Shown: one piece after another, positions 49,101 through 57,000 of the stretch | Layout: every line of letters starts with the position of its first letter | How positions within the stretch are numbered: the stretch's first letter is position 1 | Assembly (NCBI GenBank): GCA_965227335.1 | Contig: CBDDFV010000001.1 | Coordinates: forward strand, 992,001-1,056,000 | Reading direction: 5' to 3' | Source: CBDDFV01 sp965227335 | GTDB lineage: Bacteria > Planctomycetota > Phycisphaerae > Phycisphaerales > SM1A02 | DNA: 64,000 nucleotides | Made by a program: the position numbers and the translations under genes | The notes under the pieces: generated by a model | Told to the model about the DNA's origin: nothing | The model's database searches: none | What the model saw: only the letters and a program-made list of their open reading frames with translations

Positions 49101-49194
49101 GCGGCCGTTCAAGAAGCCCAGGGGCGGGCGGATCGCGGTGAAGGTGATCAATCACCTCGGCGATGAGGTCATGAAGGTGTTTCGGGTGGAGTAA
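46192..49194 (+). CDS. Type III-like adenine DNA methyltransferase (Mod)
   Basis: This is a probable N6-adenine methyltransferase that protects host DNA. The 1000-residue protein has catalytic DPPYG (D183-Y186) followed much later by the SAM-binding DPTCGSGTT (493-501), the beta-class order of type III Mod proteins. A large insertion between them may be the target recognition domain. The last 430 residues are a further domain with helical and alpha/beta parts. Residues 1-60 are Lys-rich. It starts 3 bp after the DUF1524 gene and ends on the ATG of the helicase gene. Confidence 0.9.
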   Translation: MSKKKTKKRTGKAAPKKVESLTHDDASRKNIPTAEYQSVMGKDQQSPVPVAYSREGVGAALADEKAGRNRDLDPQLVWRGKDEQDWSDLVVHAPPLFIQEKVHPKVLVDDLRSCTEADVHDAEPQMDLFGDFNGVPEGDAKTEFYQHDANWTNRMILGDSLQVMASLAEREGLRGQVQCIYFDPPYGIRFNSNFQWSTTSRTVEDGNKGHITREPEQVRAFRDTWRDGIHSYLTYLRDRFTAMRDLLAPSGTVFIQIGDENIHRVRALLDEVFGQSNAGPVILVKKKGSQKGGSIESINDYLLVYYKERKASKYRQLYETFADESEIARDFSQSRAPGRDDISLAVLAKSDEVGSLYKIKPLLIEERYTERRLFTSENITAGGVRKNQSHLITYCGRTYDPGLKRGNCWKHTAVDSDGGLSGMRRLDLADRLYVGDKQVRYVRYFRDFGMQPISNWWDRYGGAKDPTYVVQTSESVVERCLLMASDPGDLVLDPTCGSGTTAFVAEEWGRRWITVDTSRVSLALARARVMGARYPFYLLADSKDGVEKESELTRSELPDGYESRPFTENLRHGFVYQRVRHITSAVIANNAEIDVIRERFEAKLAPLRENLTKTIPAKWLAEHRTQQKYTAEVAGEIQEWEIPRERPEDWPEACQPLLDEFWKLRIARQKEIDASIAAKADFEYLYDKPYEDKKKVRVAGPFTVESLSPHRTLGVDEDDGLIDPLKQAEGEDAHAAGDPDSFVEMVLDNLRAAGVQQAHKEDKLSFSSIAPWPGRYICAEGRYVEGDGEAGTEKRAGIFIGPEFGTVSRQDLVAAALEAGDADFDVLIACAFSYEARASEFSKLGRIPVLKATMNADLHMGTELKNTGKGNLFVIFGEPDIDILDAEDEPGKIQIRINGVDVFHPSSGEVRSDNADGIACWFIDTDYNEESFFVRHAYFLGQNDPYKALKTTLKAEINEEAWATLNSDVSRPFKKPRGGRIAVKVINHLGDEVMKVFRVE

Positions 49195-51263
49195 TGGAAT
49201 TCCGGATCGCCGACACGTTCACGTCCAGCCTCGGCCGGCTGACCAATGACGAGCAGAAGGCCGTCAAGATCACGGTCTTCGATCTGCAATCGGATCCCGT
49301 CAACTCCGGTCTCCAGATGCACCGGATCGATCGGTGCAAGGATCCGAACTTCTGGTCAGCGCGCGTCAGTCGGGACATTCGATTGATTCTTCACAAGACG
49401 AGCGCCAGTCTGCTGCTGTGCTACGTCGACCACCATGACAGGGCCTACGACTGGGCGATCCGACGGAAGATCGAAGCGCATCCTCGAACGGGCGCCGCGC
49501 AGATTGTGGAGATTCGGGAACTTGTCCGCGAGATTGAGGTTCCTCGCTACGTCGATGCCCCCGCGGCTCCGGCGGCGACTGCGACGCCAGTGCTCGATGG
49601 GGTGACCGAGCAGCAACTTCTTGACTACGGTGTGCCGCCGGAGTGGACCGCGGATGTACTCGAGGCGGATGAAGACCAGCTTCTCGGGCTGACGGATCAC
49701 CTTCCCGCTGAAGCGGCGGAAGCCGTCCTGAGCCTCGCGACCGGGTCGTTGCCGCTTGTGCCCGCGCCGGCGGCCGCAGGGGAGGACCCGTTCGCTCACC
49801 CGGACGCGGAGCGTCGGTTCCGGGTCATGACCGATGTCGACGAACTCAGGCGTGCCCTCGAGTATCCGTGGGAGCGCTGGGCCGTGTTCCTCCATCCGGC
49901 CCAGCGGTCGATCGTCGAGCGGACGTACAACGGCCCGGCCCGCGTATCCGGCTCCGCTGGCACGGGGAAGACAGTCGTCGCGCTCCATCGTGCAGTGCGA
50001 TTGGCGGCGACGAATCCAGAAGCGAAGGTGCTGCTCGCGACGTTCTCGATTCCGCTGGCACGAAGTCTCCGGGTGAAGGCTGCGCGTCTGGCGGCCGAGG
50101 ATCAAGCGGTCTGGAGCCGGCTCTCAGTACGATCCCTGGATGAGTTCGCACTTGAGATGTACGAGGGGTACTTCGGTCGTCCCCAGATTCCGACCGCCGC
50201 GATGATTCGCTCGCTCATCCGAGATGCCCTCGCGAAGTCGCCTCAGGCGATGTCCGTGGCGTTCGTCGAGAGCGAGTGGTTTGATGTCGTCGACGCGTGG
50301 CAACTCGATTCGTGGGACGCGTACCGTGATGTTCCCCGGCTCGGCAGGAAGACACGCCTGGGTGAGAAGCAGCGGGCGAGCCTTTGGCCGGTGTTCGAGT
50401 ATGTCAGGCAGGTGCTGTCGGAGCGGGGCTCGGTGACGATGCCCATGGTCTATCGGGAACTCACATCGCACGTCGAACAGAGTCGGGATGCGCCTGTCGA
50501 CTTCGTCGTTCTGGACGAGGCTCAGGACGTGTCGGTCTCCCAGTTGCGGTTCCTTGCGGCGTTGGCCGCTGAACGACCGAACGGTCTCTTCTTCGCTGGA
50601 GACCTCGGTCAGCGCATCTTTCAGGCGCCGTTCTCGTGGGCCTCGCTGGGGGTTGATGTGCGAGGGCGGTCCCAGACGCTTCGGATCAACTATCGCACCT
50701 CGCACCAGATCCGGCGGCAGGCTGATCGCCTTCTCCATCCGGAGATTTCGGATGTCGATGGGATCACGGAGTCACGCAAGGGAACCGTTTCCGTCTTCAA
50801 CGGTCCTGACCCCGAGGTCCGCGTGGCGGGCGATCGTCAGGACGAGGCTCAGCTTGTGGTGGATTGGCTACAGGGGCTGTTGGCCAATGACGTTGATCCG
50901 GGCGAGATCGCCCTCTTTGTCCGGTCTCGTAATCAGTTGCCGCGGGCGCTCAAGATGCTCAAACAGGCGGGTGCGACGTCCTCCATCCTCGACGAGGACG
51001 ATGAGCCGAGCGCCGGCGCGGTGTCGGTGTCGACCATGCATCGCGCAAAGGGCCTTGAGTTTCGGGCGGTCGCGGTGGTCTGTTGCGATGATGAGGTGGT
51101 GCCGCTGCAGGAGCGGATCAGTCAGGTGGCCGATGACTCGGACCTGGCTGACGTGTACAACACGGAGCGGCATCTTCTGTACGTCGCATGTACGCGTGCC
51201 CGGGACTGGTTGCTGGTGACTGGGGTCGAGCCGGCGTCGGAGTTTCTCGACGATCTTCTGTGA
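49194..51263 (+). CDS. RelE-like domain fused to UvrD/Rep-type helicase
   Basis: The 689-residue protein has an N-terminal region (about 1-110, FTSSLGRLTNDEQKAVKITVFDLQ ... SARVSRDIRLILHKTSASLLLCYVDHHDRAYDWA) that looks like a RelE/ParE toxin fold. A superfamily 1 helicase follows, with Walker A GSAGTGKT (253-260), DEAQD (441-445), INYRTSHQIRR and VSTMHRAKGLEFRAVAVV. It could repair or unwind DNA at restriction sites, or be an effector. Its ATG overlaps the Mod stop. It is the last gene of the plus-strand operon. Confidence 0.87.
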   Translation: MEFRIADTFTSSLGRLTNDEQKAVKITVFDLQSDPVNSGLQMHRIDRCKDPNFWSARVSRDIRLILHKTSASLLLCYVDHHDRAYDWAIRRKIEAHPRTGAAQIVEIRELVREIEVPRYVDAPAAPAATATPVLDGVTEQQLLDYGVPPEWTADVLEADEDQLLGLTDHLPAEAAEAVLSLATGSLPLVPAPAAAGEDPFAHPDAERRFRVMTDVDELRRALEYPWERWAVFLHPAQRSIVERTYNGPARVSGSAGTGKTVVALHRAVRLAATNPEAKVLLATFSIPLARSLRVKAARLAAEDQAVWSRLSVRSLDEFALEMYEGYFGRPQIPTAAMIRSLIRDALAKSPQAMSVAFVESEWFDVVDAWQLDSWDAYRDVPRLGRKTRLGEKQRASLWPVFEYVRQVLSERGSVTMPMVYRELTSHVEQSRDAPVDFVVLDEAQDVSVSQLRFLAALAAERPNGLFFAGDLGQRIFQAPFSWASLGVDVRGRSQTLRINYRTSHQIRRQADRLLHPEISDVDGITESRKGTVSVFNGPDPEVRVAGDRQDEAQLVVDWLQGLLANDVDPGEIALFVRSRNQLPRALKMLKQAGATSSILDEDDEPSAGAVSVSTMHRAKGLEFRAVAVVCCDDEVVPLQERISQVADDSDLADVYNTERHLLYVACTRARDWLLVTGVEPASEFLDDLL

Positions 51264-51434
51264 GGTCTTTGTGCCTTGCCGTTCGTGGTCCCTTCAGTGA
51301 CTTGCGGTGTCGGCGTGGCCGCGTCTGTTGCGTAGCCTACCGCGGGCCCCTTCGTGCGGCGCGACGTAACCTTCTGCCCAGAATGATCTTCACGATCGTC
51401 CGTCCCGGACTGGTGATCCGGTCCCACCCCTCCC

Positions 51435-53666
51435 TTACAGGAACCAGTGCGTGTCCTCGGGACCGCCGGCCCATGAGATCCACCTCTGCCAGTGGTCGAG
51501 TATTCGCGCGAGCCGAGGACACTCGGAGAGATCCGGCCGACGGCTTTGGAGGCGACGACAGATCGCAGCGGTTCGAGCGCCCGCGGCTAAGTCTGAATCG
51601 AAGCGGGCGGCGAGCAGCGAGATTCGGACGACGCCGATCACGTTGCCATGCCGGGCGGCGGTGTCCCTTGCTCGAGTCAGGATGCGCAGAGCCTCGGACC
51701 GATCATCAGCCATCTTGGCCAGAACCGGCTGTCGATGATCCGCGTCCTCGCCGGCAAATCCAGAGCGGTCGTAGACCCGCCCGGCCGCATCGAGTAGCGC
51801 CCGCGCCTCGTCGAGTTGTCCGCGGACCCGGAGACAATCCGCCAGGTCACACTGATTCCTCGCCACCAGCCTTTGGACGTTGTCCCACGGAAAGTCGTAG
51901 TCCACCGACCGCCGGAAGACCTCGATCGCTTCGTCCACGCGGCCGACACAGCGCAGGGCGTATCCGTGATGTCCACGAAACGCACAGACGGCGCCCGGGA
52001 CCCATGTCGTTTCGGCCTCTTGGGCGGTCGCGATGTGACTGAAGATCTCCGCGGGCGGCTGCAGCCCGCAGAATCGCTCGATGCCCACCCGCATGACGCC
52101 GAGCGCCGGGCCATGCCGCGGATTCAGTCGTTGATACGCGAGGAACGTGTGCCGCGCCGCGGCGGCATGGCCGGTCCGTGACTCGGCCCAGATGTGGTAC
52201 GGAAGCATCGTCAGCAACAGGCCCCGGTCCGTCTCGGTCGTGACGCGATGTTCCGCAAGGACCCGACGCAGTCGTCTGTAGTCGCCGACGTTGTAGAGCC
52301 GCGAGAGCCTGTCCAGCAGCGGCGCCGACCAGGGGTTTCGTTGAGCGACGCACGTCGGGGAGTCGATCCACCGTGCGGCCGGGCGTGTCGGGCTGTCCAT
52401 GCGAAGCACCCGGTCTTCGCGGCAATCGAGGATGCCTGACCAATCCACTCGATAGCGATCTCGCGCGGCGTGGTGTGCTGCGATAAATCGACTTCGCGTT
52501 TGGGCCCGCGTCACACCCGGCGGCGAAGTGCGGGCCTGCTCAACCTCGTCCGCCGAGATCGCGGGACCGGCGTCATCAGTGAACTCTTCGGCGACGCCGT
52601 GCGGCAGGGCCGCAAACATGAAGTCCACTTTGGCCAGCCGCCATCTCAGGGCGTCCTCGGACGTCTCGTGCCCCTGTCGGGTCGGGGCGTCTGCCAAGCG
52701 CCGGGTCTCAAGTGCAAAGACCTTGCGCTTTACGACCCAGTCCAGGCAGGAGTCGTCGGGGGCTTCGGCCAGTTGCCACAGAACGGTCCGCCACTCCTCG
52801 ACAACGTGCTCGGCCCAGTCCGGGATCGCCGCCGAGCGGGCGCGTACGGCCGCGTCAACAAGTTCGAGAATCCGGTGCTGAATCTGCAGGGCTGTGCGTC
52901 GCCGGCCGCCCGAGACTTCCACCGTCACGGTCAGTGACGGGTCCGCGGCGATCGCGGCGGCGGCTGCAACAGGATCGACCAGCTCCGGCAGATCGTCGGC
53001 ATCGATGCTCCTGCGATCGAGCAGCGCGATGAGCAACGCCGTCGTCCCGATCTTGAGATAACAACTCTGATTCATCGCCAGCGTGTCGCCGAACGGGACG
53101 TGCAGGCGTCCGCTGTCGTCATGTGCATGGGCCTCGATGCGCGAGCAGACAAGCCGATGCGTCATCGAGAGGGCTCGTGGCGAGAGAACGAATGATGTGC
53201 CGGTCCGAGGGTGCAGGCCGCCGGCGCCGCAGTACACGGTTCTTGAGACGAGGTGCGAGAGGATCGCGTTATTCATCCAGTGGATCGGTGAACGGATGCT
53301 GTGATTCTCGTGCGAGGCATATGTCCGGCGGCCGATGTAGCAGAAGTTCGATCGACTAAGCACGACGCCGGGGAGCTGGGACACGAGTGATCGGAGAATC
53401 AACTCGCCAGCCCGCACGGCAATGACGGCGTCTCGCGGACTGCTCACCTCAGGGGTCGCGTACTCCACGTGCGCCCCGTTATCGATCATGAGACGACCAC
53501 CGGATTGGAGATGGATCCCACCGGTTTCGTCTGGGAGATGAACGCAGGTACGACGCGCCTTCTCGAGCACCGCCGCGGCGACGGCGCACGGCCCAGTGTC
53601 AGAGTCCAGCAGCGCGGCAGGGCCGAACTCGGTTTCGACCCCAATGGCGACGGGGTGTTCAGGCAT
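51435..53666 (-). CDS. PafA/Dop-family Pup ligase with C-terminal TPR-like extension
   Basis: PafA enzymes join the C-terminal Glu of a Pup peptide to lysines of target proteins using ATP. Residues 1-440 match the fold throughout: GVETEFG (E11, E13), LMIDNGAHVEYATPE (D62 at the place of the catalytic Asp), SHENHS (119-123), GAGGLH, RLHVPFGD, TALQIQ, DWVVKRK and LAKVDF. After about 460 the protein adds some 280 residues of helical repeats resembling TPRs (LYNVGDYRRLRRVLAEHR, DEAIEVFRRSVDYDFP). That extension is absent from actinobacterial PafA. The open frame continues upstream to 54026 over the Pup-like gene. The ATG at 53666 is the family start. Confidence 0.85.
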   Translation of the reverse strand: MPEHPVAIGVETEFGPAALLDSDTGPCAVAAAVLEKARRTCVHLPDETGGIHLQSGGRLMIDNGAHVEYATPEVSSPRDAVIAVRAGELILRSLVSQLPGVVLSRSNFCYIGRRTYASHENHSIRSPIHWMNNAILSHLVSRTVYCGAGGLHPRTGTSFVLSPRALSMTHRLVCSRIEAHAHDDSGRLHVPFGDTLAMNQSCYLKIGTTALLIALLDRRSIDADDLPELVDPVAAAAAIAADPSLTVTVEVSGGRRRTALQIQHRILELVDAAVRARSAAIPDWAEHVVEEWRTVLWQLAEAPDDSCLDWVVKRKVFALETRRLADAPTRQGHETSEDALRWRLAKVDFMFAALPHGVAEEFTDDAGPAISADEVEQARTSPPGVTRAQTRSRFIAAHHAARDRYRVDWSGILDCREDRVLRMDSPTRPAARWIDSPTCVAQRNPWSAPLLDRLSRLYNVGDYRRLRRVLAEHRVTTETDRGLLLTMLPYHIWAESRTGHAAAARHTFLAYQRLNPRHGPALGVMRVGIERFCGLQPPAEIFSHIATAQEAETTWVPGAVCAFRGHHGYALRCVGRVDEAIEVFRRSVDYDFPWDNVQRLVARNQCDLADCLRVRGQLDEARALLDAAGRVYDRSGFAGEDADHRQPVLAKMADDRSEALRILTRARDTAARHGNVIGVVRISLLAARFDSDLAAGARTAAICRRLQSRRPDLSECPRLARILDHWQRWISWAGGPEDTHWFL

Positions 53667-53721
53667 GGTGATGGCCCACAAGGCCGCCGCGCGTGCCCGG
53701 GCGGACACGCGCGGCGGTGGC

Positions 53722-53898
53722 TTACTCGCCTGCCGCCTGGCGGGCTCGTTCGCGGTACTGCTCGTCGGTGGGCAGTCGGTCGAGCGCCTGGTGGATGCGG
53801 TCTTCAGAGGGCGGCGTCGAGTTCGGCCGGGGCGTCGACGTCTTGCCGACGACGGCCGGCCGGGGAGCGGGACGGGCAATGACAGTGCTGGTGGACAT
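53722..53898 (-). CDS. Pup/UBact-like modifier peptide
   Basis: The 58-residue peptide has a Pro/Thr/Ser-rich, probably disordered N-terminus (1-30), then a charged helix and a C-terminus RERARQAAGE ending in Glu. Pup is about 64 residues, disordered, with a C-terminal helix and a terminal Gly-Gly-Glu after deamidation. UBact peptides end in a similar YRQR-x-GE. The start at 53898 has a strong GGAGG ribosome site 8 bp upstream. It sits 55 bp before the ligase gene. A native Glu end would need no deamidase. Homology is inferred from size, end and neighbour. Confidence 0.7.
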   Translation of the reverse strand: MSTSTVIARPAPRPAVVGKTSTPRPNSTPPSEDRIHQALDRLPTDEQYRERARQAAGE

Positions 53899-54022
53899 GA
53901 GGCGCCTCCATGGTCTGAATGTCTGCGGCGGGACCGGCACTCGCGGTCCGTCACCTCTTCTTCATTCCGTGGAGCGTGTGCGGACAATTGATCGAGACTT
54001 CGTGCGCGTAATGTGTCGTGGC

Positions 54023-57000
54023 TCAAGGCTGGTCCGGTGGCTTGCCTTGAGCGAGCTCAGCAACGGTGTGTACCCATGGGCCGTCCGGGCCGTCGCCTCG
54101 CCAGCGAACTCCGGCGTCGATCCATCTCGCGTGGGCCAGTCGGTTCTTGCGAAGGTGGGCAAGTACTTTCGCGTTTTGCTTCGCGAGGCAGATCGATGTT
54201 GGGCTGGGGAAGTCCGTGACGGCCTGAAGGACGGCGTAGGATTTCGCGTCGTCAAGCATGGGCGACAGGTGCTGAGGCGCAGCGCTGGCGACGGCGCTGG
54301 CGAGATCGCCGTCCAGGAAACCGCCCCATTGCATCCGAATACGTCGGATGCGATCTGTGGTGAGAAGCGGCGGCGAAGTTGGTCCCACTCCTTGAACATA
54401 CCTGAGCGCTTCGCCGACCCCCTGAAGATCCGTCGAGTCGAGTAACTTGGCGACTCCATCGGCGATCTCAGGGCCTCTGAGTTGCAGATGCGCGGCAAGG
54501 CGTGCGGCGTGAGCCTGAAAGTGGGGGCGGTCGCTGCGGAGGAGTTCGGTGACGATAGGAACCAGGCTTGCGTGATCCTCCACATGGCTGAACCCGCAAA
54601 GCGCCAGCATGATCGCCGTTGTCGTGAACGGAGGGGGATGTGCGAGCCGGCGTACAAGTGCGTGATAGGTGTCGATCGGCGCGTGTGCGGCCAGTCCTGC
54701 GAGCGCCTGGGCGGCGTTTTCTCGCTTCGGGAAGGCCGTATCTTCGTGGCACAGGACGTCCAGCAGGCCAGGGGCCGCGAGGGTCGCTGCTCGTGCATGG
54801 TCCATTGAACTCAGAATCAGGCTTGAGTTCCTGGCGATGGTCAGGTTATCAGTAGACACAAAGCAGCGAATGATCGCATTGATGAATCCATCCGGCGCGC
54901 CGCGATTCGTGATCACGCGAGCTGCTTGGCGCAGATCGCCCACCGAGACAAAGAGCTCGGGATTCTGAAGCGTCCGGCAAGCGGCGCCCAGAATTCGCTC
55001 GTTCACCCGACCGTCCATGGTCGCCGCAAGCACGTGGCAACACACCGCGACCAGATCAGGGTCTTCCGAATCGAGCAACGCGTTGATCTTGTAGGTCAGC
55101 CCGAACATATCGGGGGACTCGGAACACACGGCGATCAGGGTTCTGCCCACGTCTCCCCGAAGGAACAGATCCGAGTCCCGGAGTGCTTCGATGAGCGGTC
55201 TGACGACGGACGCCCCTGACTTCGGGCCCAGGTGTTGAATCGCCTCCAGCGTCCAGCGTGCGACTGAGTTATCCGTACGCATGAGGTGGTCGGCAAGCGT
55301 GTCAAGCAGGCAGGTGACCGTGGGGGGCGTTGCCAGTAGGGGACCGGCGGCTCCCAGCACGCCGAGAGGGATTGCGTTCCTCGCGATCATGCCCTTCGCG
55401 CAACTGATGACTTCTGGATATTCGTCCCGCACGGCAGCGGAGAATGCTGGCCGGAGGTACTCACCTTCGTCGGCTCGATCACGAGGGAGCCAGTTGAGGA
55501 ACGAGACCAAGAGGTAGAGAGCACTGCTCTTCGTCGTTGAGGAGGATGAGCCTCTGATCTGGGAGCAGCAGTGCAGCCCGGTCGCAAGTCGGTGCCGGAG
55601 ATCATCATCCCCATACGGATTGATCCCCTCGATCGGGTCCGGTCCCGCCAGCATTTCCAGTAGGGACGCCGGGCTCTGCATTTCACCGGCGAGGAAGGAC
55701 AGGACGTTCCGCCACTCGGGCAGCCACGCCATCCGACTGACGAACTGGGCGACAGTCTCACGTCGTTCGGTCTGGTCGGGCGCGGTCGATGTGAGGCACG
55801 CAGCGGCGTTGGCATCGCAAGCCCCGTCAGCGAAGCCGAAGCCGTGTTCATCAATCAGCTTGTTGAGGTGGGACGCGGCCAGCCACTCGCCGAATCGCTC
55901 GTCGACCGGCTCGACTGGCGATTCGGGATGGCCCGGATCGCCGATGGCCCGCAGAAGTCCGGTGTGCGTCAGCAGCGATCTGGTCAAGGCAGGGCAGCCG
56001 ACGATGGCATGTGCATCAGTGACCGTGAACGACTTCCGGCGCTTCGACTCGAACGCACATTCTGCAATCAAGGGCAGGCATTGTTTGAGATCAACCTCGC
56101 CGCGAGATCGCCGCAACAGAATGCGCCGAGCGGCCTCACGAATCAACGTGGTTGCGGTGTCCGGTACAGCGGTGAAGTCCGGATGGTTTCGGACGTGGTC
56201 GCACATCAGCCATAAGAGCAGGGGGGTTCCGGCGAGTTGAACGAGCGCCGGTTTGCCGTGGATGTGATCCGTCAATCGATCCGCCGGCTCGTCATCAAGT
56301 TCCGCACGGACATACTGTTCTATTTCACTGGTATCCAGCGGGGCCAGTTCGAACGTGTGTCGTTCGTGTTCTGGCTTCGCCGATTCGTCCGGGGGGAAGT
56401 GGGGAAGTCTGCTTGGATACGTGGACTCCGGACGGCCGGCGACGATTGAACTGAACGCTGTGCCTGTGAGTTCCTCGATTTGTCGATGCAGCGTCCCGCG
56501 CTGTATCCTCGCCTCATCGAGGCCGTCGAGAATCAGGATTGCGTCGCTCAGGTCGCGGGGAGCCACGGCCGCGGCAAGGCGGTCCACCATCAGGCGAAGG
56601 TCTTCGTCCGCACGATGGTCCCGCAGCCGCACATAAAGAGGCAGCGGGGCGGTCATGGGATCACGCAAGTAGTTGGTGCACAGGCGATACATCAGCTGCT
56701 GGAGGAGGGCGGACTTTCCAAGGCCGGGGGGGCCGTGGATCCCGAGTGTCGCACCTCGTTCCTGTAGCCGCTGGTAGAGGTGGTCTTCGTGCTGGTGCAC
56801 CGTCCTCCGGGGAAGAGACTGTTTCGAGGATGCGTGCGGGGCCGTGGCGTCGTTCTGGTCAGCGTCGCGTATGACACAGGTCACTTCGCGCTCGATGTAG
56901 TGCTGGTCGCGACGCCCGACAAGGATGTCGGCCTCGTCGAAGTATCCCGGAATCTCAACCCGATCGTGTCGCCGGCGGTGGTCACGTGCGAAGACAATGC

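Noticed and set aside
53666..54026. Upstream extension of the Pup-ligase gene
   Set aside because: The 120 extra residues are Arg/Ser/Pro-rich with no PafA similarity and would overlap the Pup-like gene, which has its own strong ribosome site.
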